Shown: positions 26,397 to 36,538, counted from the first letter of the stretch. The stretch: DNA of 64,000 nucleotides from Photobacterium indicum (GCF_003026215.1 NZ_PYOC01000013.1:62001-126000); one strand, 5' to 3'. The notes: generated by a model not told the origin, from the sequence alone. Numbers and translations: made by a program.

Positions 26397-27974
26397 CTAA
26401 CGCTTAAAAGGCTCGGTTCGCATACCTAATACCAGACTCACACACATCAATAGCAATATAAAGGTGAATGGTAAAGCCGTTGATATGACAGCGGCTTGCA
26501 ATGCCTGAACAGCCTCTGTTCCACCAATCCACAGAAGTGCTACCGCAACCGCCCCTTGTAAAGATGCCCAGAAGATACGCTGTGGGATAGGCACATCAAC
26601 TTTGCCACCTGACGTAATACTGTCGATTACTAAAGAACCAGAATCAGAAGAGGTTATAAAGAACACCAACACCAACACGACAGCGATCATAGATAAAATA
26701 GAACCGTATGGCATAACATCAAACATTTCGAACATAGCCAGTGAAACGTCTGTTAGCCCTTTAGCACCAAGTTCACCTACATTGTTGATAACTTGATCAA
26801 TGGCTAAACCACCAAACACTGACATCCAAATCAATGTAACACTGGTTGGAACAATAAGAACCGCGGTAATAAACTGGCGAATAGTACGCCCTTTAGATAC
26901 TCGCGCAATAAACATACCAACAAATGGAGACCATGAAATCCACCATGCCCAATAGAATACCGTCCAGCCTTGGAACCAAGCTTCATCATTGCGGCCGTGT
27001 GGATTACTTAAAGGAAGGATATTCTCAGCATATGACATAAAAGTCGTAGCAATAGAGCTGAATGATACTGCGTATCCAATTACAGCGACTAGAACTAGCA
27101 ATAAAAATGCAATAATCATATTGATATTACTGAGGATTTTAACGCCGCCATCAATACCACGAACAACAGACACAACGGCTAGTAACGTAACAACAGTAAT
27201 GACGGCAATTTGCAGTCCGATACCAGCATCAATACCGAATACGTGATGAATACCACTAGCAGCTTGCTGTGCACCTAAACCTAATGAGGTCGCTAGACCA
27301 AATAAAGTCGCTAAAACAGCGAGAATATCGATACAGTGCCCTGCCCAACCCCAAGCTCGATCACCTAAAATGGGATAAAAAATAGAGCGAAGGGAAAGTG
27401 GTAAACCTTTGTTGTAAGAAAAGAATGCTAATGATAGAGCGACAATACCGTAAATAGCCCATGGGTGAAGTCCCCAGTGGTACATGGTTGCGCCTAAGGC
27501 AAGCTTAGCTGCTTCAGGACTATTAGCCTCAACACCAAGTGGAGTTTCATACCATCCGGTGAAGTAAGCAACAGGTTCTGCAACACTCCAGAACATCAAG
27601 CCAATACCCATACCCGCAGCAAACAACATCGATAGCCACGACATAACAGAATAATCAGCAACGGCATCTTCGCCACCGAGTCGAATTTTCCCGTAAGGAG
27701 AAGCAATCAAAGCTAAACAAAATAAGACAAAGATATTACCAGCCCAGATAAAGAGCCAATCGAACGAGCTAATAATCTGTAGCTTTATGCCATCTAAAGT
27801 GCTTTTAGCTGTCACAGGATCTAAAACTAATGCTGCAATTAGAAATAAAGCAATCAGTCCTGCACTAATACCAAATACCGGATTATGAACATCAAATCCC
27901 CATTTTTGTACATTGTCTTGCCCAACAGTATAATCTGTACTATCTATACTGTATTTATCAATACCTTTTGTCAT
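26397..27974 (-). CDS. BCCT family transporter (betaine/choline/carnitine-type)
   Basis: A 525-residue inner-membrane symporter with twelve predicted TM segments. Family hallmarks are AAGMGIGLMFWSVAEPVAYF in TM3 and the TM8 signature WTVFYWAWWISWSPFVGMF. The RVSKGRTIRQF loop follows the TM8 signature. Members import compatible solutes such as glycine betaine with sodium or protons. The substrate is not determined by these motifs, and the C-terminus is short, without a long osmosensory tail. RBS GAGAGGGA precedes ATG 27974. Confidence 0.92.
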   Translation of the reverse strand: MTKGIDKYSIDSTDYTVGQDNVQKWGFDVHNPVFGISAGLIALFLIAALVLDPVTAKSTLDGIKLQIISSFDWLFIWAGNIFVLFCLALIASPYGKIRLGGEDAVADYSVMSWLSMLFAAGMGIGLMFWSVAEPVAYFTGWYETPLGVEANSPEAAKLALGATMYHWGLHPWAIYGIVALSLAFFSYNKGLPLSLRSIFYPILGDRAWGWAGHCIDILAVLATLFGLATSLGLGAQQAASGIHHVFGIDAGIGLQIAVITVVTLLAVVSVVRGIDGGVKILSNINMIIAFLLLVLVAVIGYAVSFSSIATTFMSYAENILPLSNPHGRNDEAWFQGWTVFYWAWWISWSPFVGMFIARVSKGRTIRQFITAVLIVPTSVTLIWMSVFGGLAIDQVINNVGELGAKGLTDVSLAMFEMFDVMPYGSILSMIAVVLVLVFFITSSDSGSLVIDSITSGGKVDVPIPQRIFWASLQGAVAVALLWIGGTEAVQALQAAVISTALPFTFILLLMCVSLVLGMRTEPFKR

Positions 27975-28513
27975 TTTCCCTCTCTAAAGGTAGCTTTAGT
28001 TGAGTTAAATAACTATGAGAACGAAACAAACAAACGAAAAAAAACGAGAAACAGTTTCGTACTCATAGCAATATTAATTCAAAATATTGCGGCAATTCTA
28101 TCAGCTACTTAATTAAAATACCAAAAACAATTGAAAACGAAGAAAAAACGACTGGATAGCTCGCTTTTCACCCGACTTTAATGTGCGCATTTGAAATATT
28201 CTTTAGTGCTCTAATATTTTCTACTCTTAATTAATTTTTAACGAGCTTAATTAAACATAGAAATAGTAGTACTAAAACATTTCAAATTAACTTATTGAAA
28301 TACATAAACTACTTTCAGTAGACATAAGATAATTTTACGCTCAAACCACCAAAATGTTCTATCAATATTCGCTCAAAAACAGCGGAAAAATATAAGCATA
28401 ATTTGCACAATGAACCCTATCATCACTGCGATAAACAATCCCTTTCAACTCAAAGAGATATAACAAAAAAGCTTAAAGTAAGGTTTGAAGTAAAACGGCT
28501 CATTTTGCTGATA
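27975..28513. other. AT-rich intergenic region upstream of BCCT gene
   Basis: About 540 very AT-rich bases hold the BCCT promoter. Possible short ORFs here have random AT-rich composition and no RBS. I see no RNA gene or operator that can be defended. Confidence 0.5.
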
Positions 28514-28546
28514 AGAAAAGTGCTATTTAGAGGGGAAACAGCACTC
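28514..28546 (-). terminator. Weak terminator after the exonuclease gene
   Basis: AGTGCT (28519-28524) pairs with AGCACT (28540-28545). On the minus strand it is followed by TTTTC. The loop is long at 15 bases. Confidence 0.4.
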
Positions 28547-28568
28547 TTCTTTTTAGCATTAATCGATA

Positions 28569-29291
28569 TTACAACCAAAAGTCTTCAATGGGTTTCTTAG
28601 CATCATAATGATAGGCAATTTGCGCTTGCAGTAATTCAGCTGTGGCAATGGCATCAGTTAAAGCATGATGAGGGGTATATGCTGGCAAACCATACCTCTT
28701 ACGTGCTTGTGCCAAACGTACCGACTGGGGCTTTTTACCTCTAAGCTTATTCCAAAATCCACCATTAAGTCGCTGCTGAATGTGAGCTTCTAGATCCAAG
28801 GTATCAATAACGGGAAATTCTATGCCCTCTTTAATTCGATCTTTCAATGCTCGGTCAAGAAACTCCCTTTCTATCCGACGGTAATGCACGACGACGACAC
28901 GTCCTGACAACGCTGCAAGTACAGGCTCAATCACTTCAGATAAATCAGGTGCATCTAGAATATCATTGTGAGTAATATTATGAATAACGACAGACTGTTC
29001 ATTTAGCTTTTGACGTGGCCTAACAGTCCAGTGTTGTGCTCGGTTAATGTATACACGGTTAAGCGTAAAAGGCACCAAGCCAATAGTAATGATGCCATCT
29101 TTTTTAACATTAAGACCTGTGGTTTCAAAATCCATCGCCACAAATTCTATTTCATCTAAAGGCGTGTCTCCTGTCACTAGCGGAGCAGAATAAAACGCCT
29201 TAAGAAAAGGGTGTATTGCTGAAGCCTGCTTATTAGCATGCCGGGTAGTCCAATCTGTACTCGGTGTTTGAAAAAGTCGTTTCATCATCAT
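28569..29291 (-). CDS. DnaQ-like 3'-5' exonuclease
   Basis: A 240-residue DEDDh exonuclease. Exo I is VAMDFETTGLN (Asp and Glu), Exo II is in the VVVHYRRIEREFLDRAL segment, and Exo III is HHALTDAIATAELL. It resembles the epsilon-subunit fold but lacks the polymerase-binding tail of DnaQ. The start lies one base after the stop codon of the cNMP/CBS/DUF294 gene, so the two are almost certainly translated from one mRNA. The pairing is common in gammaproteobacteria, often beside acs/actP; function is unproven. Confidence 0.88.
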   Translation of the reverse strand: MMMKRLFQTPSTDWTTRHANKQASAIHPFLKAFYSAPLVTGDTPLDEIEFVAMDFETTGLNVKKDGIITIGLVPFTLNRVYINRAQHWTVRPRQKLNEQSVVIHNITHNDILDAPDLSEVIEPVLAALSGRVVVVHYRRIEREFLDRALKDRIKEGIEFPVIDTLDLEAHIQQRLNGGFWNKLRGKKPQSVRLAQARKRYGLPAYTPHHALTDAIATAELLQAQIAYHYDAKKPIEDFWL

Positions 29292-29292
29292 A

Positions 29293-31182
29293 CTACTTAA
29301 AGTTATTGCTTGCGGTATAACGGTACTTTAGAAAGTTCTGAGCATTACTTAAGATCTGAAACGCATCTTTTAAATTACGTCGCTCAAAATCAGATAGATT
29401 TTCTGGCTCAATATTATTATCAGGCTCATTTTCTTGCTCTACATCGACGGCTTGGTGACGAATACGTACCATCGAAATAAACTCCATCGCATCACGTAAA
29501 TCTTGTCCCCGCCCTTTTGGTAGAATACCGGCCTCGATAATATCATCTAACCGCTCAAAAGAGTTTTTAGATCGCGAGCCTACAGCAAGGGCATGGACAC
29601 GAATCAAATCAGCAAGAGGTGCTGTTCCTCGACGTTTGAGATTAATGGAATTATTGTGACGACCATCTTTTTCCATTACAAAGTCTTTAAAAAATCCCAG
29701 TGGAGGTGTGCGATTTAATGAATTGCGCGCTAAACAAGCAAGAAAACGGTTATTTTTACGTGCTCGACGAACAATAAACCCATTGAGTTGATAGGCCCAT
29801 TTAAGGTTGCCATACACGCCATCAAGGTCAAAAAATATAGAGGTATTCAATAAGGCTTTCGGACTAGGGTTTTCAATCCAATCAGCAAAGCAGGCTTCCC
29901 ATTCACTACGCGTCATACGCCACATCGGGTTGGTTGCCATAATGTCGCCAGTACAATAGTCATAACCACATTTATCTAGGCCATCACATACCAATTTAGC
30001 CAACGATTCAAAATAGCGACCATGTTTCCCTTCATCATAACTATCATCTAAAATAATCGCATTATCTTGATCGGTGACGATTAATTGCTCATCCCGTCCC
30101 ATTGAACCGAGCGCGATAAAACAAAAAGGAATAGGTGCTGGGCCAAGTTTTTCTTCTGCTAATTCAATAATACGTTGTGTGAAACTACGACCAATTACGG
30201 ACATCGCAGTCCCCACCATATGTGAGTTTGCATCCTCATTTACCAAACGTACAAAACTATCTTTTACTTCGTTAGACATAACAGCAAGATCTTCAATATT
30301 CTGCTGTTGAAAGAGATTACTAACCAATAATAAAGAGCTTTGTGATTCGTAACGAACAATGTCTGTCGTTTCGATGATACCTATCGGTTTTTTATCTTTA
30401 AATATAGGAAGGTGATGCACGTTAGAGCGAAGCATGGTCAGCATCGCTTCATACACGTAAGCATTATGGTCTAAAGAAACGACTTCGTTAGTCATAACAC
30501 TTGCTACTGTATCATTAGGGTCGATACCAGAAGCCAGTACTCGCGTGCATAAATCCCGGTCAGTAATAATGCCAATTACAGAGCTAGCATCATTATCATG
30601 GTCTTCTAAAATATCAGGGTCGATGATCAATAAAGACGAAACATTTTCATCGGCCATCTTAATTGCTGCTAGCTGAATTGACTCATTTTTATAAACAAAA
30701 GGCGCATCACGAGTCAGTAAACTTCTCACTTTTGATGTAGTGAAATCATTTTGATCATCCTGATTTGAAATAGCTTGTCTTAGACGAGCGTTATCTTCAA
30801 CTTCAACAAAATCTGCAAACACATCATGATTGTTATACAGTTCTTGAAAAACGGCTTCTGGAAGGCAATAAACCAAGGTGTCTTCAATTGCTGTAACAGG
30901 AAAACGAACACGGTTATGGGTTAATAGTCCCATTTGACCAAATAGGCCCCCCTGTGTAAGGCGGTTATATAGTTTACCGTTTCGACGATAAATCTCTACA
31001 ACCCCACTTCGTACCATGTAAAGATCTTGAATATGGTCGCCAAAATGAATAATTGGCATATTTTGTCGAAAGTAAGAAATTTCAACATGCTGAGTAGCAT
31101 AAATTAAAGCATCATCAGGAAGCTCATTAAAGGGCGGATATTGGGAAAGGAAGTTCTTTATTTCGAGTAGTTCGGCTTCCAT
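29293..31182 (-). CDS. cNMP-binding / CBS / DUF294 putative nucleotidyltransferase
   Basis: A 629-residue cytoplasmic signalling protein. Residues about 10-130 are a cyclic-nucleotide-binding domain (YMVRSGVVEIYRR, LFGQMGLLT). About 150-290 are two CBS motifs (VIGIITDRDLCTRVL, PIGIIETTDIVRY). About 315-470 are a DUF294 nucleotidyltransferase-like domain with GSMGRDEQLIVTDQDNAII carrying the GS and two acidic residues. A DUF294-C domain follows. It resembles GlnD-like uridylyltransferase architecture without the HD domain. The ligand and the modified partner are unknown. Confidence 0.88.
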   Translation of the reverse strand: MEAELLEIKNFLSQYPPFNELPDDALIYATQHVEISYFRQNMPIIHFGDHIQDLYMVRSGVVEIYRRNGKLYNRLTQGGLFGQMGLLTHNRVRFPVTAIEDTLVYCLPEAVFQELYNNHDVFADFVEVEDNARLRQAISNQDDQNDFTTSKVRSLLTRDAPFVYKNESIQLAAIKMADENVSSLLIIDPDILEDHDNDASSVIGIITDRDLCTRVLASGIDPNDTVASVMTNEVVSLDHNAYVYEAMLTMLRSNVHHLPIFKDKKPIGIIETTDIVRYESQSSLLLVSNLFQQQNIEDLAVMSNEVKDSFVRLVNEDANSHMVGTAMSVIGRSFTQRIIELAEEKLGPAPIPFCFIALGSMGRDEQLIVTDQDNAIILDDSYDEGKHGRYFESLAKLVCDGLDKCGYDYCTGDIMATNPMWRMTRSEWEACFADWIENPSPKALLNTSIFFDLDGVYGNLKWAYQLNGFIVRRARKNNRFLACLARNSLNRTPPLGFFKDFVMEKDGRHNNSINLKRRGTAPLADLIRVHALAVGSRSKNSFERLDDIIEAGILPKGRGQDLRDAMEFISMVRIRHQAVDVEQENEPDNNIEPENLSDFERRNLKDAFQILSNAQNFLKYRYTASNNFK

Positions 31183-31360
31183 TACATCTTCCTTCTATAC
31201 AAATTTATATAATCTTAGTAAGTGAGTTACCCTTTGTATATTACACGATTTTATGTGGCTTAATAGAAACTAAATGGCACACAAAAACAGCTGATGTCTG
31301 ACCCAAAAAGTAAATACACCGACTAAGCACCACGTTAAAAATATGGTTATCTACTCTATA

Positions 31361-31390
31361 AAAAAAGCGATCATTAATGATCGCTTTTTT
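31361..31390. terminator. Bidirectional terminator downstream of alcohol dehydrogenase gene
   Basis: A perfect palindrome: AAAAAAGCGATCATT with its complement, ending in TTTTTT. It is placed to end yiaY transcription on the minus strand (70 bases past its stop). Confidence 0.85.
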
Positions 31391-31459
31391 TATAGCACGG
31401 AAGGCTTACACTTAACTATCAAAACCTAATGGTTAACGCATAAACCCTCATCGTAACAA

Positions 31460-32608
31460 TTACATTGCAGCAGCAAAAATTTCAGAAATTTCTTCATGAG
31501 TTGCTTGCTTTGGATTAGTAAAACCACATGCATCTTTCAACGCATTATCAGCAAGAATTGAGATATCTTCATTCTTTGCGCCAAGATCTTTAAGACCCGC
31601 AGGAATACCTACATCTTTCGATAGCACTTGAATGGCTTCTAATGCAGCATCTGCACCTTGTTCAGCAGTCATAGTTTCAACATTCACACCCATAGCTTTT
31701 GCCACATCACGTAAACGCTCAGGACATACTTTAGCGTTATAGCGCTGAACATGAGGTAAAAGAACCGCATTACACACACCGTGTGGCAAGTCGTAAAAAC
31801 CACCTAACTGGTGCGCCATTGCGTGTACGTAACCTAAAGAAGCATTATTAAATGCCATACCAGCCATGAATTGTGCGTACGCCATTTGTTCACGCGCTTC
31901 AAGGTTTTGGCCATCGTTCACAGCGGTACGTAAGTGTGCTTGAATTAGTTCAATTGCTTTTATTGCTACAGCATCTGTAATTGGTGTTGCTGCAGTTGAA
32001 ACGTATGCTTCAATAGCGTGTGTTAACGCATCCATACCAGTTGCTGCGGTTAATGATGCTGGCTTTGCTAACATCAATTCAGGATCATTAACTGACATTA
32101 ATGGCGTTGTATTTTTATCAACAATTGCCATCTTAATGTGGCGCGCTTCATCAGTAATGATACAAAAACGTGTCATCTCTGATGCTGTACCAGCAGTGGT
32201 ATTAATAGCAACAAGTGGCAACTGAGGTTTAGCACTTACATCAACCCCTTCATAATCAGAGATTGAACCGCCATTTGAAGCAACAAGTGCAATACCTTTC
32301 GCACAATCGTGCGGCGAGCCACCACCTAATGAAATAACAAAATCACACTCATTGGCTTTTAATAGTGCTAAACCCGCTTCAACATTGCCCATTGTTGGGT
32401 TAGGTTGTGTGCCATCAAAAACAACTGCTTCTACGTTGCGTTCAGCCAGCAGATCGACCACTTGCTTAACCACGCCAATTTGGTTCAATACTTTATCAGT
32501 TACGATTAATGCTTTTTTGAAGCCATGTGCTTTAACCGCATCTGCCGCCTCAGTTAAACAACCAGCACCCATTAAGTTTACCGAAGGGATAAAAAATGCA
32601 CTGCTCAT
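31460..32608 (-). CDS. yiaY: Iron-containing alcohol dehydrogenase (YiaY/AdhB type)
   Basis: A 382-residue group III, NAD-dependent alcohol dehydrogenase. GGGSPHDCAKGIAL binds the coenzyme phosphates. Metal ligands are in the stretch GMDALTHAIEAYVS (Asp and His) and in MAHQLGGFYDLPHGVCNAVLLP (two His). Overall it is very close to E. coli YiaY and Zymomonas AdhB as remembered, so ethanol or a related short alcohol is the likely substrate. Monocistronic. Confidence 0.9.
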   Translation of the reverse strand: MSSAFFIPSVNLMGAGCLTEAADAVKAHGFKKALIVTDKVLNQIGVVKQVVDLLAERNVEAVVFDGTQPNPTMGNVEAGLALLKANECDFVISLGGGSPHDCAKGIALVASNGGSISDYEGVDVSAKPQLPLVAINTTAGTASEMTRFCIITDEARHIKMAIVDKNTTPLMSVNDPELMLAKPASLTAATGMDALTHAIEAYVSTAATPITDAVAIKAIELIQAHLRTAVNDGQNLEAREQMAYAQFMAGMAFNNASLGYVHAMAHQLGGFYDLPHGVCNAVLLPHVQRYNAKVCPERLRDVAKAMGVNVETMTAEQGADAALEAIQVLSKDVGIPAGLKDLGAKNEDISILADNALKDACGFTNPKQATHEEISEIFAAAM

Positions 32609-32952
32609 AATAATTCTCCATAATATTTAAAAACTCATTACGGTAATGATCTCTAACGTTATCTCGTTAAAGCACCACTAAATGTAATCAGTCTCGGTAC
32701 GTTCATTTTTTTTCGATGTATATCTCGCTGTCTGTACTCTTTGTAACACCTCATTGCTGTGTCGCTAATTGATCTTAAACAAATTATTATTCGGTATAAC
32801 ACAGACAATTCAAAAATCATGAAGGCGATCACTTTTATTATTTAAATCATAAAGTTAACGTTCACAGCAGGAAACATAGCCTTTCCAGGGGTCAACAAAA
32901 AACGGCTATTACGTATATTTTGATCAGTATTAAATACATTTAATGCGGGTAT
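32609..32952. other. Intergenic region upstream of yiaY
   Basis: About 340 AT-rich bases contain the yiaY promoter. I see no ORF or RNA gene, and no defensible FNR, ArcA or CRP site. Confidence 0.4.
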
Positions 32953-32977
32953 AAAAAAACACTAATCTTTATTAGTG
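32953..32977 (-). terminator. Terminator of the kinase-phosphatase gene
   Basis: CACTAAT (32960-32966) pairs with ATTAGTG (32971-32977) around a four-base loop. On the minus strand it is followed by a run of T. It lies 40 bases after the stop codon. Confidence 0.75.
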
Positions 32978-33016
32978 CTTAGGGTAAATATATTATTTGG
33001 GGTCTTTAGAATATCT

Positions 33017-34897
33017 TCATAACATCATTAAAAAATACCCTTCAGCTAAAACAATAGCGAGTAACACTAAAGAAACTACCTTCCAAAATGAGATGGGGTA
33101 ACGTTGTATTAATGGTAACCTTTCATATTCAGCGACAACCTGAGGGTTGGGTGATGTAAAATCCTGCTGCAATTCTGACATTGCTTGATAACGTAATTTT
33201 GGCGATGGCTGGCAGGCTTTTTTTAACGTAATATCAAGCCAAAATGGGATATCGTCACGATACTGACACGCTGAGATATAATGCCAATCTTGATGAGGTA
33301 TAGACTGTACAACCCGAGAGGGTCGTGCTGCATACGGTAATTTTCCCGTTAGCATTTCAAATAAAATCACCCCAATAGAAAAAATATCTGACTGATGCTG
33401 CGCTCTTTCTCCTGCCAAGTATTCTGGGGCAATATAATCAACCGAGCCCATGGGTACATCTTCAGATACTGGTGACGCAATTTCATCTAAACCGTCAACC
33501 TGTACCGTACCAAAATCAATAATCACGACACGACCATCTTTTGCCAGCATGATATTTTCAGGTTTAAGATCGCGGTGTACCATCTCCATTCGTTGAAAAA
33601 CACGAGTAGCCTTTATCATTCCTTTGACAATAATACGGACACTTTCAAAGCTGGGTTTAGGATTATCATGCATCCATTGCCGTAAACTTTGCCCTTCAAC
33701 ATATTCACACAAATGGTACAAAAATGGAGAGCTGGTATTGTGAGCATAAATCTTCATAATACTCGCGCTATTAAGCTGGCATCCCACCCAGTGCTCTCTG
33801 GTGAACCCTTCAAGATAAAGTAGATCTTCCGAAAAATTAGGAGAAGGGGCTTTTAATATATACAGAGCAACTTCTGCCTTATCCTCAATATTCTTGACTA
33901 AATACACATGGCTACGCGTACCACTGTGTATCACATCTACAACCTTGAAATTATCAATGGTATTACCAACTTTGAGTATCGGCGGAATGACTTTTTCAGT
34001 GAGTTGGTTATAGGCCTCTTCGATATTCAAGCTAGGTACGTCAAGTACCTCTAACAATAAACAACTTAGATTATCATCACTTCCATTGGCTTGCGCTTGC
34101 GCTATGATCACTTTGGCTTGCTGCTCTCTGTCTCTCTTCTCTTTTTTCCCTTCATAGATTAATGCTGTTATTTCATTGTTCGTGAGCCATTCATGTACAC
34201 CATCAGTGGAGAAAAAAAAGATATCTCCTTTTTCAATAGGTTCTTGTAGGTAGTCCACCTCTAAGTGACTATCCATGCCTAACGCCCGTGTAAGAAAGCT
34301 ATTTCTTCCTTTTTGCTTACGGCAATGATCACGGGTTAAAAGGGTTAATTTCCCCTGCCGATAGCGATAGATTCGGCTATCGCCCACGTGAATAAGGTGC
34401 GCGGTATTTGATTTTAAAACAACGCCACTAAACGTTGTAACTAAGCCATTATGCCGCAAGTCACTGTACTGGCCATGTTGATACAGCCACTGATTCAATG
34501 ACGTTAATACGGCCGAAGCTGACTTCTTCACATTCCAACTATCAGGCGTACTGTAATATTCATCAATAAATTGAGTAACGCTGGTTTGGCTGGCTTGTTG
34601 CGCATTTTCACTGCAGCTAACACCATCGGCAATACATGCCACGATGCCTTTATATTTCACGACATTATTACTGCTCGGCAGCTTAACTGAAAAGGCATCT
34701 TGATTGATGGGTCGTACACCAGCAATTGAATAGCCGCCCATCGCAACGTGCAATCTATTTTCAACTTTTTTGTTTGATGACAACAACATTGATTTTTGCT
34801 GTTTAGGCGGTGTATTTTGTTTTACTTCACCCCGATTCAAAGCATTGTTGCTAACACACTCTTTGGCTGAATGCGTACTCGATGAAGCTTGAGTCAT
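33017..34897 (-). CDS. Bifunctional PP2C phosphatase-serine/threonine protein kinase
   Basis: A 626-residue fusion. Residues about 45-295 are a PP2C-type metal-dependent phosphatase (ACIADGVSCSEN, HVGDSRIYRYRQGKL, FFSTDGVHEWL, GSDDNLSCLLLEV). Residues about 320-590 are a Hanks-type kinase with the catalytic loop VHRDLKPENIMLA, DFGTVQV and a SVDYIAPEYLAGE activation end. A single C-terminal membrane segment (about 603-624) anchors it, placing both enzymes in the cytoplasm. It lies downstream of the nitrate transporter on the same strand and probably belongs to the nitrate assimilation regulon. Its substrates are unknown; the two halves may act on the same protein. Confidence 0.9.
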   Translation of the reverse strand: MTQASSSTHSAKECVSNNALNRGEVKQNTPPKQQKSMLLSSNKKVENRLHVAMGGYSIAGVRPINQDAFSVKLPSSNNVVKYKGIVACIADGVSCSENAQQASQTSVTQFIDEYYSTPDSWNVKKSASAVLTSLNQWLYQHGQYSDLRHNGLVTTFSGVVLKSNTAHLIHVGDSRIYRYRQGKLTLLTRDHCRKQKGRNSFLTRALGMDSHLEVDYLQEPIEKGDIFFFSTDGVHEWLTNNEITALIYEGKKEKRDREQQAKVIIAQAQANGSDDNLSCLLLEVLDVPSLNIEEAYNQLTEKVIPPILKVGNTIDNFKVVDVIHSGTRSHVYLVKNIEDKAEVALYILKAPSPNFSEDLLYLEGFTREHWVGCQLNSASIMKIYAHNTSSPFLYHLCEYVEGQSLRQWMHDNPKPSFESVRIIVKGMIKATRVFQRMEMVHRDLKPENIMLAKDGRVVIIDFGTVQVDGLDEIASPVSEDVPMGSVDYIAPEYLAGERAQHQSDIFSIGVILFEMLTGKLPYAARPSRVVQSIPHQDWHYISACQYRDDIPFWLDITLKKACQPSPKLRYQAMSELQQDFTSPNPQVVAEYERLPLIQRYPISFWKVVSLVLLAIVLAEGYFLMML

Positions 34898-35062
34898 AAC
34901 GCCCCCCTTTCTAACTATGTTCTTTACAAAGCAGTAGGTTTAGCGAATGAGCTGAAGTGGTTAAACTAACCATGCAATATAGTTATTTAACCCCTTCATT
35001 TTTCGTTTCACTTCACTCACTATTTTTCTATGAAACCAACAGTAGGCTTATCAAGGATGGTA

Positions 35063-36538
35063 TTAATTATTGGCAACATCAATTAACGTTACGCTTCCAT
35101 CCTCATTAACTTCTGCAATCTGACCTGATGGCTCTTCCATAAACAATAAGGTAATGAAGCCCAATACCGCTGTACCTGCAATCACTAAGAAAAATGTGCT
35201 GTAATCAACTAACGACAATACTGTGAGGTAACACACGGCACCAACATTACCATAAGCCCCTGTCATACCCGCAATTTGGCCTGTCATACGACGTTTTATT
35301 AACGGCACTGTCGCAAACACAGCCCCTTCTCCTGATTGGACAAAGAAAGAGCATGCCATTGCTGCCGCTACAGCCAACCATAACGGCCACTCACTGTTTA
35401 CTTGCCCCATGAAAAAATACCCGATGGCTAAACCCGCAGTTAGAATCAACAACGTTGGTTTACGACCAAATTTATCTGATAACCATCCACCACCAGGACG
35501 CGACATAAGGTTCATAAACGCATACGCAGAAGCAACCATTCCCGCCATTACAGGTGTAAGTTCAAACGTTTCAGAAAAGAAAAGAGGCAACATTGAAATA
35601 ACGGCAAGTTCTGAACCAAACGTAGCAAAATAAAGAATGTTCAGCACCACGACTTGTTTAAATTTATATTGATGAATCTCGGGTACTGGCTCAGAAAATA
35701 TCGACTTATTCAGCTTCCAGGTTTGCCATACTTCATATAAGTACAGCACTGATAGTCCAATATAAATACTGTTAACTATAGTGTCAGATAGCATCGCTAT
35801 ACCTGTCGGTGATAGCTTCCAAGCTAATAAAGCCAATGCACCGTACATAGGTAACTTCATGACTAATAATAAGAAAAAGTCCCCCGTTGATGTTACTTCC
35901 ATGGCACCTAGATTCTTAGGACGAAAATATGTCGAGCCTTTAGGGGTATCAGTTACATTCGCATAAAATACAAAAGAGAACAGCAAGCTCATTGCACCGG
36001 TAATTGCCATTGCATAGCGCCAGCCATCTTCACCACCAAACATCACTGCGATTGTTGGTAATGTAAATGCCGCAGCTGCCGACCCAAAATTACCCCAACC
36101 GCCATAAATGCCTTCTGCAGTGCCTAGCTCATTATGTGGGAACCATTCAGAGACTAGGCGGATACCAACAACAAAACCGGCTCCAATAAAGCCAAGTGCA
36201 AAACGCGAAATGGCCGCTTGAATAAATGTTTCAGACAATGCGAACGCAAAACACGGTATAGAACAAATGGCGAGCAATGCCGAATAAACAATGCGTGGGC
36301 CGTATTTGTCGGTCAGCATGCCAATAACAACACGTGCAGGAATAGTAAATGCGACATTTAAAATAAGCAGTGTTTTTATTTCTGCCGTTGTTAAGCCGAG
36401 CGACTCTTTAACGGATTGTAAAAGTGGTGCAAAGTTAAACCACACCATAAACGTAATAAAAAAAGCAAACCAACTAAGATGAAGTATTTTCATCTTGCCA
36501 GTAAATGAAAATATACTGAATTTATCCTTATTGCCCAT
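35063..36538 (-). CDS. Nitrate/nitrite transporter, MFS (NarK/NasA-type)
   Basis: A 491-residue inner-membrane transporter with about twelve TM segments. Nitrate-transporter signatures are the glycine-rich GFIGAGFVVGIRLVSEWFP in TM5 and GGWGNFGSAAAAFTLP. A second glycine-rich nitrate signature, GMTGAYGNVGAVCYLTVL, lies in TM11. RPGGGWLSDKFGRKP is the MFS loop motif. It should import nitrate for NasA. ATG 36538 follows AGAGGGAT. A sigma-54 promoter lies directly upstream, so it can be transcribed separately from cobA-nirBD. Confidence 0.92.
   Translation of the reverse strand: MGNKDKFSIFSFTGKMKILHLSWFAFFITFMVWFNFAPLLQSVKESLGLTTAEIKTLLILNVAFTIPARVVIGMLTDKYGPRIVYSALLAICSIPCFAFALSETFIQAAISRFALGFIGAGFVVGIRLVSEWFPHNELGTAEGIYGGWGNFGSAAAAFTLPTIAVMFGGEDGWRYAMAITGAMSLLFSFVFYANVTDTPKGSTYFRPKNLGAMEVTSTGDFFLLLVMKLPMYGALALLAWKLSPTGIAMLSDTIVNSIYIGLSVLYLYEVWQTWKLNKSIFSEPVPEIHQYKFKQVVVLNILYFATFGSELAVISMLPLFFSETFELTPVMAGMVASAYAFMNLMSRPGGGWLSDKFGRKPTLLILTAGLAIGYFFMGQVNSEWPLWLAVAAAMACSFFVQSGEGAVFATVPLIKRRMTGQIAGMTGAYGNVGAVCYLTVLSLVDYSTFFLVIAGTAVLGFITLLFMEEPSGQIAEVNEDGSVTLIDVANN

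Noticed and set aside
28403..28600. 65-codon frame downstream of the exonuclease gene
   Set aside because: It overlaps the end of the exonuclease gene on the other strand and has no RBS or recognisable motif.
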